DNA of 64,000 nucleotides from the NCBI GenBank assembly GCA_934746015.1, contig CAKVEW010000001.1:265924-329923 (forward strand), read 5' to 3'. Origin of the DNA: an uncultured Clostridium sp. (GTDB taxonomy: Bacteria; Bacillota; Clostridia; Clostridiales; Clostridiaceae). Position numbers and translations under genes: made by a program. The notes under the pieces were generated by a model that saw only the letters and a list, made by a program, of their open reading frames with translations, ran no database searches and had not been told where the DNA came from. Within the stretch, counting starts at the first letter, position 1. Every line of letters starts with the position of its first letter. This document shows positions 11,658 through 21,252 of this stretch, one piece after another.

Positions 11658-11805
11658 AATGTAAAATGTAAAATGTAAAATGTAGAATGTAGAATTGAGG
11701 TGGGAACTCCTTTCGGAGTTCCATTTTTAATTATCAATTAATTAATTAATTAATTAATAATTGCCTCAATATCTTATACTCTGCATTCTACTTTAAATTT
11801 CTCCA
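11658..11805. repeat. Palindromic AATGTAGA-type intergenic repeat, copy A
   Basis: Tandem 7-8-base units (ATGTAAA, ATGTAGA) lead to AATTGAGGTG, then a hairpin GGAACTCC / GGAGTTCC (11703-11722). A run of about six AATT units follows (11736-11760). A degenerate reversed copy of the left end comes last (CCTCAAT .. CTGCATTCTAC). It fills the gap between nanE and nagA. Its first 40 bases align with copy C at 52269. Confidence 0.7.
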
Positions 11806-11831
11806 TTAATACTTTTAATATTCTAATTCCC

Positions 11832-12548
11832 TTATTTATGTTTTTGATATTCTAAGTTGAACTTTACGAACCTATTAGTTATTAGATGTGGTCTCGTTAC
11901 TGCTGTTCCTATTGTTACCATATCTGCTCCTGCATCAAGAGCATTTTTTAGATCTGATAACTCCCATATCCTTCCTTCACAATTAATAGGTAAATCCACT
12001 TTTTCCTTTAATGATTTCAAAAGATCCAGGTCTGGACCCTCCTTATGACTTCCTAAAGATTCTAAAGTGTAACCTGATAGAGTTGTAGATATTATATCTA
12101 CAAGTCCTGTTTCAGCTACTTTAACACCTTCATTTAAAGTAGCTAAATCAGCCATTATTGCAATTTCAGGATATCTATCTCTAATTTTATTTAGTAAATT
12201 ACAAAGTTCATCAAAACCACGACTCTCACGAATTGTGCAATCTATACCTAGTATATCTGCTCCTGCCTCTATTACTTCAGCAGCGGATTCAAAAGTTGGA
12301 GTGATAAACACATTAGTTAATGGACTCTTATCACTTATAACTTTATTTATTCCAATTATAGGTAAATCCGTTATACTTCTTATTGCTTTAATATCTTGTG
12401 GCCAACATGCTCTTATCCCATTTGCTCCTCCCAGAATTGCAGATTCGGCCATTTTCTTCATATAATCCGCACCATAAAGAGGCGTGTCCTCATAAGCCTG
12501 ACAAGAAATAATAATTCCATTTTGTAACTTTCTTACTGATTCTTTCAT
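11832..12548 (-). CDS. nanE: N-acylglucosamine-6-phosphate 2-epimerase
   Basis: 238 residues, typical for NanE. Family segments are IISCQAYEDTPLYGADYMKKMA, GGANGIRACWPQDI, PIIGINK, GADILGIDCTIRES, IMADLATLNEG and DLPINCEGRIW, with a C-terminal phosphate-binding GADMVTIGTAVTRP. It interconverts ManNAc-6-P and GlcNAc-6-P in the cytosol. The gene lies between the mannose-family PTS IID (56 nt upstream) and nagA. With no neuraminate lyase nearby, imported ManNAc (or a ManNAc-like sugar) is a more likely substrate source than sialic acid. Confidence 0.93.
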   Translation of the reverse strand: MKESVRKLQNGIIISCQAYEDTPLYGADYMKKMAESAILGGANGIRACWPQDIKAIRSITDLPIIGINKVISDKSPLTNVFITPTFESAAEVIEAGADILGIDCTIRESRGFDELCNLLNKIRDRYPEIAIMADLATLNEGVKVAETGLVDIISTTLSGYTLESLGSHKEGPDLDLLKSLKEKVDLPINCEGRIWELSDLKNALDAGADMVTIGTAVTRPHLITNRFVKFNLEYQKHK

Positions 12549-12603
12549 TTTAGACTCCTCTCACAATTAACCAATATTTATAAACATTACTTTTATAATA
12601 TTT

Positions 12604-13431
12604 TTATAAGATAAGTATCTTAGTAAAGTAACCAACTATAGATATAATTAAGAATAATAGCATCATTTTACCAACTGACCATTTCTTATTAACCATTAAA
12701 TGATATGTTAAAAATGCCATAATCAACACTGGAAGTTTAGGGAATAATGATTCAAGAATTTCCCCAACATTTACTGTCATTTCACCTGAACTATAAACTA
12801 ATCCAACTTTAACACTTGCATAAGATGCTGTAATAGCACCAACTGTAACTAATCCAACAATTCCTGCTGCATTTGTTACTTTGTCTTTAATACCACTATC
12901 TAGTACTGCTTGAGCTGCATTTGCACCAGCCTTAGCACCATAAGAGAATAAGAACCAAGTAAGAGGGAACATAATTCCTAAAAATGCTATAATATAGAAC
13001 AATGGTCCTATAATTTCACCATTTTTACATAATCCCATTCCTATGGAAAGTAATATTGGTATTAATGTACCTGGAAGAAGAGAGTCTCCTATTCCAGCGA
13101 AAGGTCCCATAAGTGCTGTTTTAATAGAGTTAATAAATTCTTCATCTACATCTCCACCAGCAGCCTTTTCAGCTTCCATACCAAGAACTATACCTGGTAC
13201 AATACTACCAAGATATGGTTCTGTATTGAAGAATATTGTATGTCTTTGTAACATTTCTTGTTGAGCCTTTGGATCATTAGGATATAGCTCATCTTTAACT
13301 TGTCCAAGCATCCTAACCATACCAGGACCTTGCATTCTTTCAAAGTTTTGAACTGAAAGATTAAAGAACATCCAATCCCAATAAGCCTTTTTTATTACTT
13401 TTTTTGATAATTTACTTTTTTGCTCAGCCAT
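12604..13431 (-). CDS. PTS mannose/sorbose-family IID
   Basis: 275 residues. It begins with the IID signature KKAYWDWMFFNLSVQNFERMQGPGMVRMLG and contains DEEFINSIKTALMGPFAGIGDSLLPGTLIPILLSIG. The C-terminus is hydrophobic, ending in a membrane anchor. IID and IIC together form the sugar channel of mannose-family PTS. The ATG overlaps the IIC stop codon by one base (TAATG), so translation is coupled. The surrounding nanE and nagA suggest an N-acetylated amino sugar as substrate. Confidence 0.92.
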   Translation of the reverse strand: MAEQKSKLSKKVIKKAYWDWMFFNLSVQNFERMQGPGMVRMLGQVKDELYPNDPKAQQEMLQRHTIFFNTEPYLGSIVPGIVLGMEAEKAAGGDVDEEFINSIKTALMGPFAGIGDSLLPGTLIPILLSIGMGLCKNGEIIGPLFYIIAFLGIMFPLTWFLFSYGAKAGANAAQAVLDSGIKDKVTNAAGIVGLVTVGAITASYASVKVGLVYSSGEMTVNVGEILESLFPKLPVLIMAFLTYHLMVNKKWSVGKMMLLFLIISIVGYFTKILIL

Positions 13432-14192
13432 TATAAGGACACCTCCTTATTATTGTTCTTATTATATAATACATAAGCTAATAATCCGCCTATAATAACT
13501 ATTGATATCATATCTAGATTCATAACTGCTACTAAGAAGAAGCCAAATACGAAGTAGATTAAATCGAATTTCTTCTTTACTATCATCTTTAATAAAAGAG
13601 TGAAACCTATTAATGGTAGCATTGGTGCAAACATTTGAAGTATACCTGTAAGCCAATCTGGCATTATGCTAATCATTTTAGTAGCAAAATCTGCTCCAAA
13701 ATAATTTATAAGGAAGATTGGGAAAAATCTAATAACAAAGTTTGTAATTTGTCCAACTACAGGTATGTTTATTGCTTTTTCCAACTTTCCAGCATCTATT
13801 AATGCATCTTGTTTATGAACAAAGTATAAGTTGATAGCAACAGTTGTATATACTGCAGCTACTCCTAAAAGACTTAGTGGCACTGAAATTGCAAGAGCAT
13901 ATTCTGTTCCTGCTCCAGCTACTAATGCTAATGGAATACCTATCCATGCAGCAAAGTTAACATCTGATGGCATTGATCCACCTGGAGTAACAAGTCCAAT
14001 ATATAAAGATTGTATTGCTGCTCCTAAAATAATACCGGTTTTAACATCTCCTAAAATAAGTCCTATAACCATACCAGAAACTAAAGGTCTTCCTAGTGTG
14101 TACCATCCACCTAGTCCTCCAACAAGAACAGGAGAATATATAGAACTCATCCATCCTAATAATCCAATTATTAAAGCTTGAACTAAGGTCAT
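13431..14192 (-). CDS. PTS mannose/sorbose-family IIC
   Basis: 253 residues, hydrophobic throughout. IIC landmarks are WMSSIYSPVLVGGLGGWYTLGRPLVSGMVIGLILGDVKTGIILGAAIQ (spread over two helices) and TPGGSMPSDVNFAAWIGIPLAL. It forms the membrane pore with IID. GGGAGG lies 7 nt before the ATG. The gene is 33 nt downstream of IIB and overlaps IID by one base, so the four PTS genes form one operon read leftwards. Confidence 0.92.
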   Translation of the reverse strand: MTLVQALIIGLLGWMSSIYSPVLVGGLGGWYTLGRPLVSGMVIGLILGDVKTGIILGAAIQSLYIGLVTPGGSMPSDVNFAAWIGIPLALVAGAGTEYALAISVPLSLLGVAAVYTTVAINLYFVHKQDALIDAGKLEKAINIPVVGQITNFVIRFFPIFLINYFGADFATKMISIMPDWLTGILQMFAPMLPLIGFTLLLKMIVKKKFDLIYFVFGFFLVAVMNLDMISIVIIGGLLAYVLYNKNNNKEVSL

Positions 14193-14225
14193 TTTTATTC
14201 CTCCCTTTTTTGTCTAAAATTTAGT

Positions 14226-14708
14226 CTAAAATTTATCTTTAACTTCATCCCATTCAACGGTTTTTTGTGAAGGTACTTGTCTAAAATAAACATGTACACC
14301 TTCTTCTGTCAATTCCTTAATTGCATCCGCCTCTTGAGGAAGCAAATGGGCTGTTGGTGTAGCAGAAGTTGTTCCTCTTCTATTACTCATAGGTCCAATA
14401 TTAAGCTCCAATGGAAGATTAGCAACTTCTTTTCTCAAATCTCTATAAACTATAGGGCTCTTCATAAGTAATAAAGTTCTTTCATTATTATTCATTGCCT
14501 CTGTAATTTCTGGCACTGAATCCTTTATAGTATAAACATTGCCCTTTAATTCTGATGGCATTGCCTTTTGAAATACTGTTTTTAAAATTGAATTTTTAGC
14601 AGTGAAATCATCAACAACTAATATTCTTTCAATATCGTACTCCTTAATAATTACTGTCATACATTGTCCATGAATTAATCTATCATCACAACGAACTAGT
14701 GTTAACAT
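14226..14708 (-). CDS. PTS mannose/sorbose-family IIB
   Basis: 160 residues. It starts MLTLVRCDDRLIHGQCMTVIIKEY, where the histidine at about position 14 in DRLIHGQ is the phosphorylation site. It takes phosphate from the IIA protein and donates it to the incoming sugar. GGGGGAGAG precedes the ATG. It lies 12 nt after IIA. IIA and IIB are separate polypeptides here, unlike fused ManX. Confidence 0.92.
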   Translation of the reverse strand: MLTLVRCDDRLIHGQCMTVIIKEYDIERILVVDDFTAKNSILKTVFQKAMPSELKGNVYTIKDSVPEITEAMNNNERTLLLMKSPIVYRDLRKEVANLPLELNIGPMSNRRGTTSATPTAHLLPQEADAIKELTEEGVHVYFRQVPSQKTVEWDEVKDKF

Positions 14709-14720
14709 ATGTCTCTCCCC

Positions 14721-15131
14721 CTATTCAAACATTTCTCTCATTCCCACGATTTTCATATTATCTTTAGATTTTTCAAGGCATTCTTTTAAAAGCAAGTCAT
14801 AATCTTCTGAAAAATCTCTTGCTACTACTAGTTCTAATAATAGCCCTAGATTTACACCTGCTATAATCTTTGTATCAAAATTTGCTAAAGCTGCTGCCGA
14901 TGCATTAAATGGAGTAGCCCCATATAGGTCTACAAGAAAAACATATTCTTCTCCCTTTTCCTCGTACTCTTCAGCAATTTCTTTTAATTTATTGCTATAT
15001 TCCATCATGTCATCTCCCTCAAGAAATGGCATAACATAAAGATCCTTTGGCTCATTTCCTAAAATCATTGTAAGGGAATCCTTTAACCCCATAGCCAAAT
15101 TTGAATGAGTACAAATAATAATTTTAAGCAA
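14721..15131 (-). CDS. PTS mannose/sorbose-family IIA
   Basis: 136 residues from a TTG start at 15131 (AAGGGA 9 nt upstream). The N-terminus MLKIIICTHSNLAMGLKDSL holds the active histidine of the IIA-Man fold; FLVDLYGATPFNASAA is a second landmark. It accepts phosphate from HPr. It is the first gene of the IIA-IIB-IIC-IID-nanE-nagA series, read from the promoter region at 15132-15375. Confidence 0.92.
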   Translation of the reverse strand: MLKIIICTHSNLAMGLKDSLTMILGNEPKDLYVMPFLEGDDMMEYSNKLKEIAEEYEEKGEEYVFLVDLYGATPFNASAAALANFDTKIIAGVNLGLLLELVVARDFSEDYDLLLKECLEKSKDNMKIVGMREMFE

Positions 15132-15375
15132 ATTCTCACGTCCCTTCTTGTAACAATCTAAATTGTAAGTTTATATTTTAAATTTCTAGGAATATGTTTA
15201 CACCTCCTTAAAAAAAATCAAAATTATTGTAAAAAGATACTTTTTTATACCATTTTTACAATTAATTCAATATTTATACTATTATGATACTCCTATTTTT
15301 TATAATATTCAAACTATTTCTAAACATTTTTAAATTATATTATAATCATTTTTTATACCAATTTTAAACCAAAAC
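15132..15375 (-). promoter_or_regulatory. Long leader/promoter region of the amino-sugar PTS operon
   Basis: On the minus strand TGGTATAAAAAA-like motifs occur twice in the same direction, near 15354-15360 and 15246-15253. The second lies inside a 10-bp inverted repeat (ATTGTAAAAA / TTTTTACAAT, 15226-15262) followed by a T-rich run and then AAGGAGG, which serves no visible gene. A related GGTATAAATA stands beside the -35 box of the SGNH gene. Together they suggest a common operator and possibly an attenuator; no exact promoter is assigned. Confidence 0.4.
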
Positions 15376-15419
15376 AAATAATATAAGGAGCTCTAATAAA
15401 AAAGCTCCTTATATTATTT
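15376..15419 (-). terminator. Terminator of the SGNH hydrolase gene
   Basis: A perfect 17-bp inverted repeat (arms AAATAATATAAGGAGCT / AGCTCCTTATATTATTT) with a 10-nt loop starts 18 bp after the hydrolase stop codon. It is followed on the minus strand by GTTTTGG. It isolates the hydrolase from the PTS operon. Confidence 0.75.
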
Positions 15420-15436
15420 AATCTATTAATCTTTTA

Positions 15437-16147
15437 TTATAATGTCTTCATCCAATCAGCTAAATATGGAGAAATAACATCATAACCCTTTCCCCCTATA
15501 TGGACTTCTCCCAAATCACAATCATATAAACATTCAGATGTATCCATTTTTAAAATGTCATAACTATAGGATAAAAGCTTTCCATTTACCTCAACTTTAC
15601 CATCAAATAAATCTATATATGGAATCTTCCACTTTTCACAGATTTTTTTTGCCATATTAAAATAAGAACTCATATCCTTTGTTTCTCCACCCCAATTAGA
15701 ATTTGGAGTAGCATAATTTACAATATATCCAATTTTTGCTCCATAGAAGCATTTATATGCATAACAAAACAATTCCTCTAGCCCTCCTGCAAAGGTGCTA
15801 TTATTAAATTCTGCTATATTAAATGAACTAGTAATATTCCCAATTGGTGCACTATCCATAGCATCATTAACTCCACCATGTAAGATAACATAATCATATT
15901 TATGACTTCTGCTATTAATAATTTGAGTTACAATTTGATTACTTCCTCTTATATTTGATACTGAAGCAGCACTAATGCCTGCATTTTTCCATATCATCTT
16001 GTTTTCTCTTCCTATTCGTCCTGCCCACCCAGACTTTTTATAGGTATCCTTAGCACCATTTGTTATGCTATCACCAACAAATAAAACATGCTGTCCTTCT
16101 AAAGGATTTTTTAATTCTATAGATTCATTACTATCATATAACCTCAT
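15437..16147 (-). CDS. SGNH/GDSL-type hydrolase
   Basis: 236 residues, no signal peptide, so probably cytosolic. Block I is VLFVGDSITNG with the serine nucleophile, an oxyanion glycine is in RGSNQ, and block III is HGGVNDAMDS. The catalytic His appears in DLGEVHIGGKGYD, a variant of the usual DGxHPN. The family includes carbohydrate acetyl-esterases and lipases. Location beside N-acetyl-sugar and beta-glucoside genes suggests removal of acyl groups from imported sugars, but that is inference. AAGGAGG supports the ATG. The leader carries an operator-like palindrome and an attenuator (16170-16269). Confidence 0.85.
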   Translation of the reverse strand: MRLYDSNESIELKNPLEGQHVLFVGDSITNGAKDTYKKSGWAGRIGRENKMIWKNAGISAASVSNIRGSNQIVTQIINSRSHKYDYVILHGGVNDAMDSAPIGNITSSFNIAEFNNSTFAGGLEELFCYAYKCFYGAKIGYIVNYATPNSNWGGETKDMSSYFNMAKKICEKWKIPYIDLFDGKVEVNGKLLSYSYDILKMDTSECLYDCDLGEVHIGGKGYDVISPYLADWMKTL

Positions 16148-16169
16148 TATATAACCTCCTTTATATTGG

Positions 16170-16200
16170 AAAAAAGACCAAAGCCAATTAGACCTTGATC
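16170..16200 (-). terminator. Leader terminator (attenuator) before the SGNH hydrolase
   Basis: On the minus strand GATCAAGG (16193-16200) pairs over 8 bp, with wobbles, with CTTTGGTC (16176-16183), followed by six T residues (16170-16175). It lies between the promoter and the ribosome site of the same gene. No LicT-type RAT overlaps it, so the controlling factor is unknown. Confidence 0.6.
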
Positions 16201-16212
16201 TTTTCGGGGAAT

Positions 16213-16269
16213 TTATGGTTTACCATAACGTTCTACAAAAATATTATCATAAATAGTCAGAATTTTCAA
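16213..16269 (-). promoter_or_regulatory. Promoter and operator-like palindrome of the SGNH hydrolase
   Basis: Minus-strand TTGAAA (16264-16269) and TAATAT (16241-16246) are 17 bp apart. The expected start near 16234 is followed at about +6 to +21 by the perfect 16-bp palindrome TTATGGTTTACCATAA (16213-16228). Its TGGTNNACCA core resembles GntR-family operators. A repressor there would block elongation. GGTATAAA just upstream of the -35 recurs in the amino-sugar PTS leader. Confidence 0.6.
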
Positions 16270-16302
16270 TTATTTATACCGTGTTTTATATCAATTTTCA
16301 GG

Positions 16303-16339
16303 AAAAAGGTACTATTATCTCATTGAAAATAGTACCTTT
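16303..16339 (-). terminator. Terminator of the second bglA
   Basis: Perfect 12-bp arms AAAGGTACTATT / AATAGTACCTTT with an 11-nt loop. The T-run on the minus strand corresponds to 16303-16307. It ends the cassette 2 transcript 36 bp after the bglA stop. Confidence 0.85.
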
Positions 16340-16374
16340 GTGATTTTAAACTATAATAAATCTTTAAAGTAATC

Positions 16375-17802
<1,428 letters not shown>

Positions 17803-19668
17803 CTAGCTAAGAACTCTTATTAAGGTATCATTTTTCTTAACATAAGTTTTTTCTGTTCCTAATACATCCATATAATTATTAGTATTAGTTACAATAACTG
17901 ATGTAGTTATATCATATCCAGCATCCTTAATAGCATCTTTATCAAACTCTATTAATAAATCTCCAGCCTTAACTTCATCACCTTGTTTTATATGAGATTT
18001 GAAAAATTTACCCCCTAATTTCACTGTGTCTATTCCAATATGAGTTAATAATTCCACACCATTTTTATCTTTTAATCCAATAGCATGATTTGTTTTAAAT
18101 AAAGACTCAACTTTACAATTAAATGGAGCAAATATTTTCCCTTCAGTTGGTATAATAGCTGCACCTTTACCCATAAGCTCTTGTGCAAATACATCATCAT
18201 TAACTTCTGATAGTGGAATAACTTCTCCTTCAACTGGAGATGCTACAGTTATTTCACCAACTATTGATTTACCTTTATTTAATCCTTCTACTTTATCTGT
18301 AGATGTTTCTTCATTTTCTTCCTTAATATCATCAAATCCTAGTATTAAAGTAACTATTGCAGTAGCAACTATTGAAATAACTATTGTAATACATGCATTA
18401 ATAACATTTGACATATCATCACTAATATAAACTGGAATTGCAGCAAGTCCTGCTGTTGCAGATGCATAAGTTCTTATTCCTGTTATACCTGCATAAAGAC
18501 CAGCTATACCTCCACCTATCATAGAAGCATATAAAGGCTTTTTAAGTTTAAAGTTTACACCATATAAAGCTGGCTCTGTAATTCCCATAAATGCAGTAGC
18601 ACTACTTGAAAGACTTAATTGCTTTAATGACTTATTCTTAGTTTTTAATCCAACTACTAAGCTTGATGTTGCTTGTGCTATGTTAGATGATAACATACCA
18701 GGTCCTAAAATTGTACCATATCCTAAAGTTGAATATTGAATTTGTTGGATAGGTGCAAAGCAGTAATGCATACCAGTCATTATAAATAATGGAGTAAAAG
18801 CACCCATAATTACAGGAATTAACCATCCAGCTCTATCATTTATAAAGTTCATTCCAACAGCAAGACCTTGACCAATATAGTTTCCTAAAGGTCCTAAAGC
18901 AGTAAATCCTACTAAAGAAGTTAGTACTAAAGTAATAAGTGGTACTAAAAATACTTTAACTGATGCAGGTGATATTTTCTTTGCAAACTTTTCAATATAT
19001 GATTGTGCAAATACTATTAAAAGTATAGGAACAACACTTGAACCATAAGAAATCATTCTTACAGGTATTCCAAAGAAAGCAACTGGATCACCAGTATTTA
19101 AAGCTGTAAAACTTGGATGTAATAACGCTGCTCCAAGTACAGCAGCTAAATAAGGACTACATTTAAATCTCTTAGCAGCTGAATAAGCCAATATAACTGG
19201 TAAGAAATAGAATACTGTGTCACTTAAAAATGTTAAATAAGCATAGGTTTGAGTACCAGCATCTACCCATCCAAAAAGCTTTAATACTGCTAATAAAGCC
19301 TTTATCATACCTGATCCTGCTAGTGCTGGAATAACAGGAGTAAATATTGCTGTAATAGTACCTAAAACTTTATTTATAATTCCTGTTTCATTATTTTCTG
19401 AATCTGAAGATGAACTTTCAGCAAAGTTACCTAACTTATGTATTTCATCACAAACCTTACTTACATTAGTTCCTATTATTATCTGGAATTGTCCATTTTT
19501 ATTTACTACACCTTGAACTCCTTCAAGTTTCTTTATAGCAGCTGTATCAGCCTTACTAACGTCATTTAAATTAAATCTTAATCTAGTCATACAATTTGTA
19601 ACGCTAGCTACATTTTTTTCTCCGCCAACTAATTTTAATATTTCAGTGGCTGTCTTCTTAAAATCCAT
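17803..19668 (-). CDS. bglP: PTS beta-glucoside permease IIBCA, cassette 2
   Basis: 621 residues in IIB-IIC-IIA order. The IIB cysteine is in TNCMTRLRFNL near residue 26. A long hydrophobic IIC domain follows. The IIA phospho-histidine is in LLTHIGIDTVKLGGKFF. It transports and phosphorylates beta-glucosides and signals to the adjacent LicT. The IIC region diverges from cassette 1 (for example MTGMHYCFAPIQQIQYSTLG replaces [17 protein letters not shown]), so the two permeases probably differ in preferred glucoside. Confidence 0.94.
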   Translation of the reverse strand: MDFKKTATEILKLVGGEKNVASVTNCMTRLRFNLNDVSKADTAAIKKLEGVQGVVNKNGQFQIIIGTNVSKVCDEIHKLGNFAESSSSDSENNETGIINKVLGTITAIFTPVIPALAGSGMIKALLAVLKLFGWVDAGTQTYAYLTFLSDTVFYFLPVILAYSAAKRFKCSPYLAAVLGAALLHPSFTALNTGDPVAFFGIPVRMISYGSSVVPILLIVFAQSYIEKFAKKISPASVKVFLVPLITLVLTSLVGFTALGPLGNYIGQGLAVGMNFINDRAGWLIPVIMGAFTPLFIMTGMHYCFAPIQQIQYSTLGYGTILGPGMLSSNIAQATSSLVVGLKTKNKSLKQLSLSSSATAFMGITEPALYGVNFKLKKPLYASMIGGGIAGLYAGITGIRTYASATAGLAAIPVYISDDMSNVINACITIVISIVATAIVTLILGFDDIKEENEETSTDKVEGLNKGKSIVGEITVASPVEGEVIPLSEVNDDVFAQELMGKGAAIIPTEGKIFAPFNCKVESLFKTNHAIGLKDKNGVELLTHIGIDTVKLGGKFFKSHIKQGDEVKAGDLLIEFDKDAIKDAGYDITTSVIVTNTNNYMDVLGTEKTYVKKNDTLIRVLS

Positions 19669-19706
19669 ATTTTATCTCTCCTTACAAATTTTTATTAAAA
19701 TTTATT

Positions 19707-19797
19707 AAAAAAACCTAGAGTATTAAAAATAGCCTTTAAATGTAAACTAAATTTATAAAAATTCAATTTACAAATAAATTATTCTTAATACTCTAGG
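19707..19797 (-). terminator. LicT-controlled terminator between licT and bglP (cassette 2)
   Basis: On the minus strand ACCTAGAGTATTAA pairs perfectly with TTAATACTCTAGGT, which runs into seven T residues. About 60 nt of A+T-rich loop lie between. The 5' arm is shared with the RAT element. Confidence 0.85.
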
Positions 19798-19825
19798 TCT
19801 TGCCTGCACTATCAGTAACAATCCT
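19791..19825 (-). promoter_or_regulatory. RAT site before bglP (cassette 2)
   Basis: Minus strand: AGGATTGTTACTG, short loop, GCAGGCAAGACCTAGAG. This is almost the textbook LicT/SacY target. It starts 26 bp after the licT stop codon and overlaps the terminator arm at 19791-19797. GGATTG and CAAGACC differ from the GGATCG and CGTGACC of cassette 1. Confidence 0.9.
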
Positions 19826-19851
19826 AGTAAATAAATCTCCTTCGATTTTTA

Positions 19852-20682
19852 CTAATTTGTTATAATTCTTTTAATGTGAACAGTTAAATAAACTAACTCA
19901 TCTGAATTTAATTCTTTTTTGTATTTTTCTCCAATTAATTGTGCAATCTTTAAAGCACATTCATAGGATTCAGGATATTTATGTTTAACAACTTCTTCAA
20001 AATCTTCATCCCCTAATTCACTAAAGGTACTATTTAAAATCCTATAAGCAAAAAACTTTAAATGAGTTAAAAATCTACTATAATATAGTGAGTTTTCATC
20101 TATATCAATTTTAAAATGATATCTTATTACATTTAATACATTTTGAATAACCTCAGTAACTTGTATAGTATCTCTTATTCCTCCACCAAGTTCAGCATTT
20201 ACAATATGCATTGCAATTGAAGCTGCTTCATCTTCTGGCAATTCTATATTAAACTCTTCATTTAGAAACTCTAAGGCCTTTAATCCTATAGAAAATTCTT
20301 TAGGATAGAACCTTTTTATTTCCCACAATAATGCATTACTAAAAGGTAATCCCTTTTCTTGCCTTGCCATAGAAAAACTTATATGATCTGTTAAAGTCAA
20401 ATAAATATTTTCACTTAGCTCTTCATTAAGGGTTTCTTTTGCATATTTTATAATGCTCTCTGTAACCCTCATATATTCCATAGGAATCTGAGTTAATATA
20501 GAGAAAAGTTTTCCAGAAACGGATTTTGATTTCAAGAAAAATTCTTTTTCTATTCTACTTTTTTCAACTTTTTCACCTTTTTTCTTTTGAAATCCAATCC
20601 CTGCTCCTAAAAGAATTCTCTCCTGATTCCTTTCATTTACTGCACATATTACATTATTATTTATTATGCGTGTAATTCTCAT
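19852..20682 (-). CDS. licT: BglG/LicT-family antiterminator, cassette 2
   Basis: 276 residues from the ATG at 20682 (AGGAGAG 6 nt upstream), giving the conserved N-terminus MRITRIINNNVICAV. CAT RNA-binding domain about 1-55, then PRD1 and PRD2 with histidines in LTDHISFSM, AMHIVNAELG, LTHLKFF and LTVHIKR. It should bind the two RAT sites at 19791-19825 and 20768-20800. Sequence differs clearly from the cassette 1 LicT, matching the differences in their RAT sites, so cross-talk may be limited. Confidence 0.93.
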   Translation of the reverse strand: MRITRIINNNVICAVNERNQERILLGAGIGFQKKKGEKVEKSRIEKEFFLKSKSVSGKLFSILTQIPMEYMRVTESIIKYAKETLNEELSENIYLTLTDHISFSMARQEKGLPFSNALLWEIKRFYPKEFSIGLKALEFLNEEFNIELPEDEAASIAMHIVNAELGGGIRDTIQVTEVIQNVLNVIRYHFKIDIDENSLYYSRFLTHLKFFAYRILNSTFSELGDEDFEEVVKHKYPESYECALKIAQLIGEKYKKELNSDELVYLTVHIKRIITN

Positions 20683-20716
20683 AGATGACTCTCCTAGCAT
20701 ATATGAATTTTTGCCT

Positions 20717-20774
20717 AAAAAAACCTAAGATGTATATATATAGTTATTCCCAAATATATATATACATCTTAGGT
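20717..20774 (-). terminator. Leader terminator before licT (cassette 2)
   Basis: Minus-strand ACCTAAGATGTATATATA pairs perfectly with TATATATACATCTTAGGT, followed by seven T residues. The stem overlaps the RAT 3' half. It is a strong terminator whose escape requires LicT. Confidence 0.88.
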
Positions 20775-20800
20775 CTCGCCTGCTTACCAGTAACAATCCT
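20768..20800 (-). promoter_or_regulatory. RAT site in the licT leader (cassette 2)
   Basis: Minus strand: AGGATTGTTACTG, loop GTAA, GCAGGCGAGACCTAAG. All conserved RAT positions are present. It lies between the promoter at 20828-20856 and the leader terminator. Confidence 0.9.
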
Positions 20801-20827
20801 AATTACTAACATTATTAACTTGCTTAA

Positions 20828-20878
20828 ATATTATCATACATATATAACGTTGTCAATAAATAATTTGTAACGTTATCA
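20828..20878 (-). promoter_or_regulatory. Promoter of cassette 2 with a cre-like dyad upstream
   Basis: Minus-strand TTGACA (20851-20856) and TAATAT (20828-20833) are 17 bp apart, a good sigma-A promoter. TTGTAACGTTATCA (20865-20878, plus strand) upstream, and AACGTT within the spacer, resemble CcpA cre sites with a few mismatches. Catabolite control is plausible but unproven. Confidence 0.65.
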
Positions 20879-20896
20879 TTATATAATATTAAATTA

Positions 20897-20930
20897 CCCT
20901 TAGTAGAATCAATAATAACTCTACTAAGGG
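20897..20930 (-). terminator. Terminator of the DUF1659-DUF2922 pair
   Basis: Perfect 11-bp arms CCCTTAGTAGA / TCTACTAAGGG with a 12-nt loop start 41 bp after the DUF2922 stop codon. On the minus strand TAATTTAATATTAT follows, a weak T-tract. Confidence 0.65.
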
Positions 20931-20970
20931 CTATATATAAAGTGGAGATTTATATATTTTTATTTACATA

Positions 20971-21189
20971 CTAAAATTTAACTTCAGTTGTGTCCTTAAC
21001 AACTATTTGAGCTCCTTGCTTTTCAACTAAGTCACCAGCTTCTGTTTTAATAAGCTTCTTATTAATAACAGTATCCATAAGAGATACTATAGATAAATTA
21101 TCAACATTTTCTTTTATATCCTTAACTGATAAAGTGTGCTTTTTACCAGCTACATCTTTAAAACTCATACTTGCAGTTCTTTGAATCAT
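20971..21189 (-). CDS. DUF2922 family small protein
   Basis: 72 residues matching the DUF2922 pattern: an N-terminal strand MSFKDVAGKKHTLSVKDIKENVD, then VSLMDTVINKKLIKTEAGDLVEKQGAQIVVKDTTEVKF. No signal peptide or membrane segment. AAAGGAGG supports the ATG. In Firmicutes it is commonly paired with a DUF1659 gene, as here. The function of the pair is not known. Confidence 0.8.
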   Translation of the reverse strand: MIQRTASMSFKDVAGKKHTLSVKDIKENVDNLSIVSLMDTVINKKLIKTEAGDLVEKQGAQIVVKDTTEVKF

Positions 21190-21252
21190 TGCATGTCCTC
21201 CTTTCCTCGAAAATAATGTCCTTATTAACTTACTAATAAACTACAGATAATC

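Noticed and set aside
11736..11760. AATT tetranucleotide run as a phase-variation tract
   Set aside because: It is between genes, inside a repeat element and not in a promoter spacer I can define; length variation would have no obvious switch effect.
13462..13656. Open frame on the minus strand inside the PTS IIC gene
   Set aside because: It is a shifted frame within a well-supported IIC protein, has no domain and no ribosome site of its own.
15132..15436. Sigma-54 promoter for the mannose-family PTS
   Set aside because: No GG-N10-GC element is present, and no LevR-type activator gene is nearby.
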